Shown here piece after piece: positions 1-4,959 of a stretch of 5,417 bases of DNA (positions are counted from its first letter, which is position 1; every line of letters starts with the position of its first letter). The translations under genes were made by a program, and so were the position numbers. The stretch is taken from contig DOUW01000522.1 in assembly GCA_003520365.1 (NCBI GenBank), forward strand, positions 1,732-7,148, in the 5' to 3' direction. Source of the DNA: Massilia sp. Lineage in GTDB: Bacteria; Pseudomonadota; Gammaproteobacteria; Burkholderiales; Burkholderiaceae_D. The notes under the pieces are model-generated. The model was not told where the DNA came from. It was given only the letters and a program-made list of their open reading frames with translations, and searched no databases.

Positions 1-24
1 GCCGGAACGGCATCGCCGTCCGGC
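1..24. other. strong hairpin at the window edge
   Basis: Positions 1-6 (GCCGGA) pair with 19-24 (TCCGGC), and 8-11 (CGGC) pair with 15-18 (GCCG). This gives a 10-bp stem with one bulged A (position 7) and a 3-base loop. No T-tract follows on the plus strand, so it is not a canonical intrinsic terminator in that direction. It may end a gene lying to the left of the window or be a REP-like element. Confidence 0.35.
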
Positions 25-140
25 GCCCGCCTCTGCCCGGTCCTCCATACTCTAGAGTCCATGACGTGGCTACGGGCTGATCAGGCACAAGACCTCGCGC
101 AAAGGATGTCCTGGACGCGAAGCTTCCCTGTGGTAACGGA

Positions 141-169
141 TTGCACGGTGAAATAAAACCGTGTAGCAA
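141..169. promoter_or_regulatory. imperfect inverted repeat, candidate operator
   Basis: CACGGT (144-149) and ACCGTG (158-163) form a perfect 6-bp inverted repeat around an A-rich 8-base spacer. The symmetry continues outward, as TTG (141-143) matches CAA (167-169) across a short bulge. It overlaps the only candidate -35/-10 pair upstream of the acyltransferase gene, as an operator would. It could equally form an mRNA hairpin. No regulator can be named. Confidence 0.3.
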
Positions 170-327
170 GTTGCCCCCGCGAACCGGCCGGACAGCAAAA
201 CGTATTCCGCGGAGCACTTCCAGCATTACGGCCGGAAACACTGGCTCCGACAATCCGGCCGGCCCTGCGCGCTCGCAAGCCGGGCCTGCCGCCAAGGCTC
301 TAGGATTTGATGCGACCAGACCCGGAC

Positions 328-335
328 GGAGGAAG
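328..335 (+). promoter_or_regulatory. ribosome binding site of the acyltransferase gene
   Basis: GGAGGAAG lies just before the ATG at 337. This is the stronger of two candidate initiation sites. An in-frame ATG at 310 has only AGGA (302-305) before it, and the ten extra residues it would add do not resemble the family's start. Confidence 0.55.
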
Positions 336-336
336 C

Positions 337-1530
337 ATGAATCCCGCAAGCGCGCCGCGCGTAAGCCTGCTCGGCAAGACCAACCTGGACGAATCCTTCC
401 AGCATTCGATCCTCATCTCGGCCTTGCGCACCTGCGCGGCGCTGCAGGTGCTGGCCACGCACCTGCGCGGCGAGTTCTACCCCAGCCTGCGGACGGTCTC
501 CGAACCCACGCTCTGGTACCAGGCGCTGGCCTTCCTGACCGGGTTCGGCCACCTGGCCGTGGTCATTTTCTTCCTGCTCAGTGGCTGGCTGGTGGGCGGC
601 AGCGTGCTCAACAAGCTGGACCAGCCCCGGCTCCTGGCCTCGTATGCGATCGACCGCGTCACCCGCCTGTGGATCGTGCTGATACCGGGCTTTATCCTGA
701 CGCTGGCGCTGGGGACCGTGACCGGCAGTGTCGATCCGACACGGATCAGCTATGCCGCGGGCGACGAATACTCGCTCACTGCCTTCCTGGGTAACCTGTT
801 CGGACTGCAAGGCATGGCCGTGCCCCGTTTCGGCGGCAACTATTCCCTCTGGAGCCTGGCGAACGAGATCTGGTACTACGCCCTGTTCCCCCTGCTGCTG
901 CTGCCCTTCATCGGCAAGTCGCGCTTCACGAAGGCCGCAGGCCCGCTGCTGGCGGTGTTCATCGCCACGCAACTGTTGGCCGACATCAGCCTCTATTTCC
1001 TGATCTGGCTGCTCGGGGTAGGCTTTTCGCGCGTGCGCATCGTGCTGTCGCGCCCGGCGCGCCTGCTGCTGATCGCGCTGCTGGTCGCACTGGCTGCCTA
1101 TCTGAGGCTCAGCGGCAGCATCGGGACCCTGATCGTGGCGACCTTCCCCGAGGATTTGCTGTTCAGCCTGCTGTTCCTCTGCCTGCTGGCCAGCCTGCAG
1201 TTTCCCGCCGAGCGCAGCCGTCCCGGCAACCGGATCGCGATCGCGCTCGGCTTCCTGGCGCCGTTCTCCTTCACCCTGTACGTCATCCACTACCCGCTGC
1301 TGTACCTGATCAAGCACCTCGGCCAGCCATACGGCATCAGCCAGTTGTCGCCGACCGATCCCGCCTCGATGCTCGTGTATGGCGCGCTGTTCGCCGCGGT
1401 CGTTGGCTTTGCCTGGCTGTTCCACCTGCCCTTCGAAGCCCAAACCAACCGGCTGCGCCGTTTCGTCAAGCGGCAGCTGCTGGAACCGTCGGCCAAGCCT
1501 TACCCCGGTGCGCCGATGCGCGATTCCTGA
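337..1530 (+). CDS. acyltransferase 3 family membrane protein
   Basis: This 397-residue integral membrane protein belongs to the acyltransferase-3 family (the OafA/NodX/ExoZ type). Members move acetyl or other short acyl groups to sugars of O-antigen, exopolysaccharide, Nod factor or similar acceptors at the inner membrane. The family's landmarks appear in order. An R-x9-x-H segment (R31 to H42, RTCAALQVLATH) carries the usual catalytic histidine. FFLLSGWLVG follows at about 78-87, the WSLANEIWYY element at about 172-181, and FSFTLYVIHYP with H318 near the C-terminus. Many hydrophobic segments lie between, consistent with about ten membrane helices. The start is set at ATG 337 behind GGAGGAAG. 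The gene stands alone, with a terminator stem right after the stop, so its neighbours do not reveal the acceptor. The family call is firm, the substrate unknown. The window also contains lpxO, but the two are not in one operon. Confidence 0.9.
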   Translation: MNPASAPRVSLLGKTNLDESFQHSILISALRTCAALQVLATHLRGEFYPSLRTVSEPTLWYQALAFLTGFGHLAVVIFFLLSGWLVGGSVLNKLDQPRLLASYAIDRVTRLWIVLIPGFILTLALGTVTGSVDPTRISYAAGDEYSLTAFLGNLFGLQGMAVPRFGGNYSLWSLANEIWYYALFPLLLLPFIGKSRFTKAAGPLLAVFIATQLLADISLYFLIWLLGVGFSRVRIVLSRPARLLLIALLVALAAYLRLSGSIGTLIVATFPEDLLFSLLFLCLLASLQFPAERSRPGNRIAIALGFLAPFSFTLYVIHYPLLYLIKHLGQPYGISQLSPTDPASMLVYGALFAAVVGFAWLFHLPFEAQTNRLRRFVKRQLLEPSAKPYPGAPMRDS

Positions 1531-1532
1531 GC

Positions 1533-1578
1533 GGGAGGGCGCAACATGGCCCGCGACAGGTTGCGCCCTCTCCCATTT
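1533..1578 (+). terminator. terminator-like stem-loop after the acyltransferase gene
   Basis: GAGGGCGCAAC (1535-1545) is perfectly complementary to GTTGCGCCCTC (1560-1570). The loop is 14 bases, and GGG/CCC pairing beyond a small bulge may extend the stem. It begins within five bases of the stop codon. Only ATTT follows, so the T-tract is short and termination may be partial or protein-assisted. Confidence 0.6.
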
Positions 1579-1590
1579 GACCCGGATCAA
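1577..1590 (+). promoter_or_regulatory. FNR/Anr-type box upstream of the universal stress protein gene
   Basis: The sequence TTGACCCGGATCAA matches the FNR/Anr consensus TTGAT-N4-ATCAA at nine of ten half-site bases. Its centre is 99 bp before the Usp start codon. A class II arrangement (-41.5) would put the transcription start near 1625 and the -10 near 1612-1617, where GAGACT is a weak hexamer. FNR-family proteins sense oxygen through an iron-sulfur cluster, and universal stress genes are well-known members of such regulons in Pseudomonas and E. coli. That FNR regulates this gene is inferred. Confidence 0.65.
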
Positions 1591-1682
1591 GTCCGATAAG
1601 TGGTCCGGCGCGAGACTGAGGCCGGCTGCACGCGTTCGATCACGCGCGGTGCGGGGTCGCGCGGCTGCATCGAGGAGGCATC

Positions 1683-2120
1683 ATGTTCAAGCACATTCTG
1701 ATTCCCACGGATGGGTCGGAGCTGTCGGAACGCGCCGTGCTCGCCGGCGTCAGCTTCGCCAAGGAAGTCGGGGCCCAGGTGACCGGCGTGACCGCCCTGC
1801 CCGAGTTCCGTACCTTTACCCTCGACTCCGACATGATCGAAACCACCGAGGACGAGTACCTGGCCGCCAGCGAGCGGCGCGGCGACAAGTTCCTGGCGAC
1901 GATCGTGGACGCGGCGCGTGTCGCCGGCGTCACCTGCAATACGGTGCTGGCGCGCTCGGACCGGCAGGCCGAGGCCATCCTGCAGACCGCGCGCGAACGC
2001 GGCTGCGACCTGATCATCATGGCCTCGCACGGCCGGCACGGAATCGGCAGCGTGCTGCTGGGCAGCGAAACGCAGAAGGTGCTGGTGCAGAGCGCCATTC
2101 CGGTGCTGGTCTACCGCTGA
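1683..2120 (+). CDS. universal stress protein, UspA family, single domain
   Basis: This 145-residue protein has the size and layout of one Usp domain. It begins MFKHILIPTDGSELSERA, where the first beta strand runs into the nucleotide-binding Asp (D10). It ends with ASHGRHGIGSVLLGSETQKVL (114-134) and the terminal strand IPVLVYR. The ATP-binding signature G-x2-G-x9-G-S/T is present as A-S-H-G-x9-G-S. The first Gly is Ala, a common variant, so ATP binding is likely but not certain. Usp proteins are cytoplasmic homodimers linked to survival under starvation, oxidative stress or oxygen limitation, and their precise biochemical role is usually unknown. GAGGAGG (1672-1678) sits four bases before the ATG and fixes the start. 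The gene is transcribed alone, between a terminator stem upstream and a hairpin downstream. The FNR-type box upstream suggests induction at low oxygen. Confidence 0.93.
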   Translation: MFKHILIPTDGSELSERAVLAGVSFAKEVGAQVTGVTALPEFRTFTLDSDMIETTEDEYLAASERRGDKFLATIVDAARVAGVTCNTVLARSDRQAEAILQTARERGCDLIIMASHGRHGIGSVLLGSETQKVLVQSAIPVLVYR

Positions 2121-2139
2121 CGGTAGCCGCGCGCTACCG
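2121..2139 (+). terminator. hairpin directly after the usp stop codon
   Basis: CGGTAGC (2121-2127) pairs with GCTACCG (2133-2139) around a 5-base loop, starting at the base after the stop. It is followed by GCCCTTTG, so the T-tract is weak. It is a likely transcript end or 3' stabilising stem. Confidence 0.5.
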
Positions 2140-2181
2140 CCCTTTGCCGCGATGCGGGAGGTAGCGCCGGCCTGGCCTGCC

Positions 2182-2205
2182 GAAGCGCTTGCGCCGGAAG
2201 CGCTT
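2182..2205. repeat. GAAGCGCTT repeated twice, able to form a stem
   Basis: GAAGCGCTT occurs at 2182-2190 and 2197-2205. The core AAGCGCTT is itself palindromic, so the two copies are both direct and inverted repeats and can pair as an 8-bp stem with a 7-base loop (GCGCCGG). TTTCCCG follows the right arm, so it could act as a second terminator for usp transcripts. Confidence 0.4.
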
Positions 2206-2216
2206 TCCCGCCCGCG

Positions 2217-2297
2217 CCGGCGTCGACATGGCATGCAAGCGTCGGCGGTGCGCCATGCGGCGCCCGCGCTTCGTCGTCGCCTGTTCCGGCGTCGACA
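2217..2297. repeat. 12-bp direct repeat CCGGCGTCGACA
   Basis: Identical 12-mers occur at 2217-2228 and 2286-2297, 69 bp apart. The surrounding bases differ. A chance match is possible in G+C-rich DNA, and I assign no function. Confidence 0.3.
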
Positions 2298-2401
2298 CCG
2301 TTGCGCTCCTGATCGGTGATGCGGGGAGCTTCGCTCGCCGTTCCTCCTCTTTCCTGCTAGCCTTGTTTGAGTTATGTTGGCTTTTTCGTAGTCGTTAGCG
2401 T

Positions 2402-2429
2402 TTGATTTCTCGGTTTTTGTTGAATTAAT
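2402..2429 (+). promoter_or_regulatory. candidate promoter of the recombinase gene
   Basis: TTGATT (2402-2407) and ATTAAT (2424-2429) are separated by 16 bp, each with four or more matches to the sigma-70 hexamers, in the most A+T-rich stretch of the window. The transcript would start near 2436, inside the GTTAGTTAC copy at 2435-2443. Binding of the recombinase to that site could therefore repress its own transcription (inference). Confidence 0.4.
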
Positions 2430-2433
2430 CGTT

Positions 2434-2443
2434 GGTTAGTTAC
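2434..2443 (+). repeat. GTTAGTTAC repeat, upstream copy (A)
   Basis: GGTTAGTTAC lies 10 bp before the recombinase start codon and is identical to 3501-3510 after the gene. The match does not continue into the AAAA seen in the downstream copies (here GTTTT). A weaker relative, AGTCGTTAG, lies at 2390-2398. The orientation is the same as that of the downstream copies. It is a candidate recombinase recognition half-site. Confidence 0.5.
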
Positions 2444-2453
2444 GTTTTATGTT

Positions 2454-3479
2454 ATGGTGCATCATCTCCATCTGGGCTCGTTCGCCATGCATCAACTGAC
2501 TTCGTGGGATGCCGACCCGGTTCGCGCATTCAGGGACTTCGTGACCACCACCGCTTTTGCCGAAACCGGGCGGCGCCCGCGTGCGGACGGCACGCTCAAG
2601 GTGCTGTCGGCGGAGTCGGCAAAGATTTATATCTTCATGTTCAACAACCTGGCCAGCTGGATCATGGAGCAAGGCCTCACCTTCTCCACCGTCGGCCAGG
2701 CCGACCTGCTGCGCTTCATTGGCCGCACGGTCAAGGGCAAGCGCGTCCTGAACAGCAAGATCGCCTACCGCTACCTGCGCCTGCTGGAACGCTGCTATGA
2801 ACATCTCGAGGTAACGCCGAATCCGGCGCAGCAGGCGATTCTCGGCATCGACCGCGCCCATATCGCAAAGGACGAGGCCGGACGCAGCCTGTCCGAAGAT
2901 CAGCTGGAACGCTTCTTTGCCGCCCTGCCCGCACCGGCGCCGCGCCAGCGCCGCAGCACGCCTTTCGATGGCTGGAAGCGCCGCCGCGACCGGGCCATGC
3001 AGGTCGTCATGGCGCTGGCGGGACTGCGGGTGTCCGAAGCGATCGGCCTGCTCGTGCCGGAGGTCGGCCGCCAGGCTGCCCTCGACGGGTCGATCGTGCT
3101 GACCATCACCCCCGAAGCGAAGCACGACACCAGCTACGAGCACGAGGTTGCCCTCCCCCGCCAGGGCGCCGAGGAGCTGCGCGCCTGGCTGCAGGAGCGC
3201 GAGACGATGGCGATCCCCGGCCAGCTGGTGTTTCCGGCCAACCTGACCGGCGCCAGGATGACCAGGAAGACCGTCTACGTGCAGATGCGGGCGACCTTCG
3301 AGCGTGCCGGCATGGACCCGTGGCACTCGGGTGGGCGCACCCTGCGCAACACTTTCGCAAAACGCCGCCTCGAGAGCGGCGCGCAAGCCGGCGAGCTCAA
3401 GGACGAACTGGGCCTGGCGCTCGAACGCTCCGCCGCCGACTACAGGCTCACCCGTGTGACGCCCGATCCGGCCGACTAA
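2454..3479 (+). CDS. divergent tyrosine recombinase / integrase
   Basis: This protein of 341 residues has the two-part build of tyrosine recombinases, enzymes that cut and rejoin DNA at specific sites through a covalent tyrosine-DNA link. Residues of about 15-130 are helical and look like the N-terminal core-binding (SAM-like) domain. The catalytic domain starts near 145. Box I is clear: ALAGLRVSEAIGL, with Arg192. A candidate beta-hairpin lysine is K223 (EAKHD). Box II reads GRTLRNTFAKRRLESG, keeping Arg298 but with Arg295 where His is usual. The later His/Trp position is Leu321, exactly nine residues before Tyr330, the likely nucleophile. The protein therefore keeps R-K-R-Y but lacks both accessory His residues. 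No good ribosome binding site precedes ATG 2454 or the alternative ATG 2487 (330 residues), so the start is uncertain. It lies between direct GTTAGTTAC repeats and has no partner gene. It resembles neither XerC nor XerD closely enough to name. Confidence 0.82.
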   Translation: MVHHLHLGSFAMHQLTSWDADPVRAFRDFVTTTAFAETGRRPRADGTLKVLSAESAKIYIFMFNNLASWIMEQGLTFSTVGQADLLRFIGRTVKGKRVLNSKIAYRYLRLLERCYEHLEVTPNPAQQAILGIDRAHIAKDEAGRSLSEDQLERFFAALPAPAPRQRRSTPFDGWKRRRDRAMQVVMALAGLRVSEAIGLLVPEVGRQAALDGSIVLTITPEAKHDTSYEHEVALPRQGAEELRAWLQERETMAIPGQLVFPANLTGARMTRKTVYVQMRATFERAGMDPWHSGGRTLRNTFAKRRLESGAQAGELKDELGLALERSAADYRLTRVTPDPAD

Positions 3480-3497
3480 GCCGCCCAAATCAGCACT

Positions 3498-3529
3498 GTC
3501 GGTTAGTTACAAAATGCGAGGGGCAACAG
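3498..3529 (+). repeat. recombinase-associated repeat unit (B)
   Basis: The unit reads GTC-G-GTTAGTTACAAAA, then TGCGA, then GGGGCAACAG. It starts 19 bp after the recombinase stop codon. Unit C, 38 bp further on, repeats the first 17 bases with one change and the last 10 bases with one change, around a variable 4-5 base middle. CTGTCG at 3496-3501 is nearly inverted against CAACAG at 3524-3529. Confidence 0.7.
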
Positions 3530-3535
3530 GCCAGA

Positions 3536-3566
3536 GTCCGTTAGTTACAAAACCCTGGGGCGACAG
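3536..3566 (+). repeat. recombinase-associated repeat unit (C)
   Basis: The unit reads GTC-C-GTTAGTTACAAAA, then CCCT, then GGGGCGACAG. It is a direct copy of unit B, six bases after B ends. Its last six bases, CGACAG (3561-3566), are the exact reverse complement of CTGTCG at 3496-3501, so the B-C pair is bounded by a perfect 6-bp inverted repeat. It ends two bases before the A7 tract that forms the T-tract of the lpxO terminator. Confidence 0.7.
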
Positions 3567-3568
3567 AC

Positions 3569-3594
3569 AAAAAAAGCGCCGCTCTCGGCGGCGC
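3569..3594 (-). terminator. intrinsic terminator of lpxO
   Basis: On the minus strand GCGCCGC and GCGGCGC (3576-3582 and 3588-3594) form a perfect 7-bp G+C stem with a 5-base loop. Seven T follow (A7 at 3569-3575 on the plus strand). It begins 21 bp after the lpxO stop codon. On the plus strand the stem is followed only by CTTGC, so it is directional. Confidence 0.85.
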
Positions 3595-3615
3595 CTTGCA
3601 CTCCGATCGAGGATC

Positions 3616-4515
3616 TCAGAGCCAGTAGATCAAGGCGGCGACGCCGACGATCAGAGCGACCTTGGTGATCTTGTAAGCCGTCTTGTTCCAGGCCTTGTAG
3701 CGGCGGCGGTACTGGCCCATCACGTGCGAGACGCGGAATGCCTTGCTGACGAAGCCGGTCTGGTCGCCGGTTTCGTTGGGCGAACTGGCGGCCGTCATCA
3801 TGGTGCGGCCGAGCCAGCGGTTGATTGCCTGCATCCAGCGGTAGCGCATCGGGCGCTCGACGTCGCAGAACAGGATCACGCGGTCGCTGTCGCTGCCGTT
3901 GATCGCCCAGTGGATATAGGTTTCGTCGAAGATCACGCCTTCGCCGTCGCGCCAGCTGTGGCGCTGGCCGTCGACGTCGATGAAGCAGCGGTCGTCGTTC
4001 GGCGTGGCCAGGCCCAGGTGGTAGCGCATCGAGCCGGCGAAAGGATCGCGGTGCGGATTGAGCTTGGCGCCCGGCGGCAGTTCGGCGAACATCGCGGCCT
4101 TCACCGACGGGATCGCCTGCAGCAGCGCATAGGTCTGGGGACAGAGGCGCTCGGCCGACGGGTGGCTGGCGTCATACCATTTCAGGTAGAAGCGCTTCCA
4201 GCCGGTCTTGAAGAAGGAGTTGAAGCCGGCGTCGTCGTTCTGCTCGGCCGCCTTGATCTTCTTGAGCGCCAGCATGTTCTCGGCCTCGGCGCGGATCACC
4301 TGCCAGTTCTGCTGCAGCGGCGCCAGCTCCGGGAACTGGCTCACCGGGATATAGGGCGTGCTCGGGACCTTCGAGAAGTAATGCATGAAGATGTTGATCG
4401 GCGCCATGAACGACGAGTGGTCGAACAGCTGGCGCCCGAACGGCAGGCGGACCTTGCCGCGGAAATGAATGTGCAGGATCGAAAGAAAATAAAAACCGAT
4501 TACCGCCCACTTCAT
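3616..4515 (-). CDS. lpxO: lipid A 2-hydroxylase, Fe(II)/2-oxoglutarate dioxygenase
   Basis: LpxO hydroxylates C-2 of a secondary acyl chain of lipid A, using O2, Fe(II) and 2-oxoglutarate, at the inner membrane. The protein belongs to the aspartyl/asparaginyl beta-hydroxylase fold. The family's typical blocks appear in order: HIHFRGKVR, RQLFDHSSFMAP, FFKTGWKRFYLKWYD, HPSAERLCPQT, IPSVKAAMFAELPPG, NPHRDPFAGSMRYHLGL, DETYIHWA and ILFCDVERP. The iron ligands are H155, D157 and H202, and R212 is the likely 2-oxoglutarate anchor. A hydrophobic helix lies at residues 3-14, and a second at 284-299 forms the C-terminus. Length from ATG 4515 is 299, the usual family size. GGGGG (4522-4526) lies six bases upstream. 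A longer frame from 4578 adds 21 unconserved residues and would overlap the candidate promoter, so I reject it. The gene is monocistronic with its own terminator. Hydroxylated lipid A is linked in Salmonella, Pseudomonas and others to stress and peptide tolerance. Confidence 0.95.
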   Translation of the reverse strand: MKWAVIGFYFLSILHIHFRGKVRLPFGRQLFDHSSFMAPINIFMHYFSKVPSTPYIPVSQFPELAPLQQNWQVIRAEAENMLALKKIKAAEQNDDAGFNSFFKTGWKRFYLKWYDASHPSAERLCPQTYALLQAIPSVKAAMFAELPPGAKLNPHRDPFAGSMRYHLGLATPNDDRCFIDVDGQRHSWRDGEGVIFDETYIHWAINGSDSDRVILFCDVERPMRYRWMQAINRWLGRTMMTAASSPNETGDQTGFVSKAFRVSHVMGQYRRRYKAWNKTAYKITKVALIVGVAALIYWL

Positions 4516-4532
4516 TGCACACCCCCAGGAAC

Positions 4533-4546
4533 TGACCACACGGTCA
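4533..4546. promoter_or_regulatory. inverted repeat in the lpxO leader
   Basis: TGACC (4533-4537) and GGTCA (4542-4546) form a perfect 5-bp inverted repeat with a 4-base spacer, between the candidate lpxO promoter and its ribosome binding site. It could be an operator just downstream of the transcription start, or a small leader hairpin. Confidence 0.3.
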
Positions 4547-4568
4547 ACATCAACGAAAACAGGGCGCA

Positions 4569-4577
4569 AGAATAGCA
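4569..4577 (-). promoter_or_regulatory. candidate extended -10 promoter of lpxO
   Basis: On the minus strand TGC-TATTCT fits an extended -10 element (TGn followed by the hexamer). No good -35 is found 17 bp upstream, as is usual for this class. Transcription would begin near 4562, giving a leader of about 47 bases to the ATG at 4515. Confidence 0.4.
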
Positions 4578-4664
4578 TATCCGCCAGGGGCTCGTCCGGC
4601 CCCCGGCGAATTCGACAGGAGATTGTCGCGTCCGTGCCGAAGCTCGCAGGCCGCGGCAGGACGA

Positions 4665-4697
4665 CCGGCCGAACGTCCGCTGGCGGGCGCCGGCCGG
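4665..4697 (-). terminator. inverted repeat after the DUF6139-like gene
   Basis: CCGGCCG (4665-4671) pairs with CGGCCGG (4691-4697) around a 19-base loop, 13 bp after the stop codon at 4710. There is no T-tract. It may be a weak or Rho-dependent transcript end; the motif is simple enough to arise by chance in this G+C-rich DNA. Confidence 0.3.
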
Positions 4698-4709
4698 GGG
4701 ACTGCGCTG

Positions 4710-4934
4710 TCAGTGCAGCGCGGTCATCGCATAGCCTTTTTCGTCCAGCTGGCGGCTGAGGTTGTCGATGTCATAGTCGGGCAATTGCTCGGCATTGTCA
4801 TCGACTTCGAAGGCACGGGCCTCCACTTCCCAGTCGGTGTTGGTGGCTTCTTCGGGGATGTTGCGGGTCTCCGGGACGGCCAGGTAGGAGAACTTGCCGT
4901 CGCTTTCGGCTCTGCGGTAAATATCCAGGCGCAT
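4710..4934 (-). CDS. small DUF6139-like protein
   Basis: This acidic 74-residue protein has no membrane segment or signal peptide, so it is probably cytoplasmic. It begins MRLDIYRRAESDGKFSYLAV and contains PEEATNTDWEVEARAFEVDD and a C-terminal KGYAMTALH. The pattern recalls the uncharacterised DUF6139 proteins of Oxalobacteraceae and related Burkholderiales; I give that family from memory. Function is unknown. The ATG at 4934 is chosen because AAGGAAA sits about six bases before it and the protein then starts with the conserved-looking RLDIYRR segment. An earlier ATG at 4988 would add 18 residues running through the leader hairpin at 4960-4977. It is read in the same direction as lpxO and the upstream membrane protein gene, but gaps of 125 and 194 bp suggest separate transcription. 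Confidence 0.75.
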   Translation of the reverse strand: MRLDIYRRAESDGKFSYLAVPETRNIPEEATNTDWEVEARAFEVDDNAEQLPDYDIDNLSRQLDEKGYAMTALH

Positions 4935-4959
4935 AATCGTTTCCTTACAGTCAAAAGCT

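Larger units (their letters stand above)
1..336. other. non-coding leader upstream of the acyltransferase gene
   Basis: I can support no gene here. The open frames that cross it are antisense or out of frame with the acyltransferase gene and have the Arg/Ala/Gly/Pro-rich composition of G+C-rich shadow frames. It holds a hairpin at 1-24, a 10-bp perfect palindrome at 49-58 (ACTCTAGAGT), an A-rich patch at 150-158 inside an inverted repeat, and a ribosome binding site at 328-335. The promoter of the acyltransferase gene should lie here. The only candidate I see is TTGCAC (141-146) with TAGCAA (164-169) 17 bp later, and its -10 is poor. Confidence 0.5.
2121..2453. other. intergenic stretch between usp and the recombinase gene
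   Basis: No gene is supported here. A 69-codon open frame (2189-2398) is Arg/Ala/Cys-rich, has no ribosome binding site and matches nothing I recognise. The first two thirds are G+C-rich with hairpins and short repeats. From about 2341 the composition changes sharply: in 2341-2456 I count 59 T and 13 A in 116 bases. This T-rich part contains the candidate recombinase promoter and the first GTTAGTTAC copy. Confidence 0.6.

Noticed and set aside
226..1590. 454-codon open frame on the minus strand
   Set aside because: It is antisense to the acyltransferase gene, rich in Gln/Glu/Arg/Gly without any recognisable fold, and lacks membrane or catalytic motifs. It is a typical shadow frame in G+C-rich DNA.
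2189..2398. 69-codon open frame between usp and the recombinase gene
   Set aside because: It has no ribosome binding site, an Arg/Cys-rich composition, overlaps short repeats and crosses the composition change at 2341. There is no sign of coding selection.
2436..3488. 350-codon open frame on the minus strand
   Set aside because: It is antisense to the recombinase, whose frame carries clear tyrosine recombinase motifs; the antisense protein has none.
3498..3566. CRISPR array
   Set aside because: There are only two units, with a 6-base gap between them, variable middles inside the units, and no cas genes.
3498..3566. Integron attC sites
   Set aside because: GTTAGTT does not fit the core GTTRRRY, no RYYYAAC partner is placed to fold the usual structure, and the recombinase lacks a recognisable IntI-specific insertion.
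3514..4575. 353-codon open frame on the plus strand
   Set aside because: It lies opposite lpxO, is low-complexity (Val/Ala/Arg/His-rich), and its start falls inside the repeat array. lpxO is certain, so this is a shadow.
4516..4578. Longer lpxO start at 4578
   Set aside because: The extra 21 residues are not like the family's N-terminus, the resulting length exceeds the usual 299-302, and the start overlaps the candidate -10 element.
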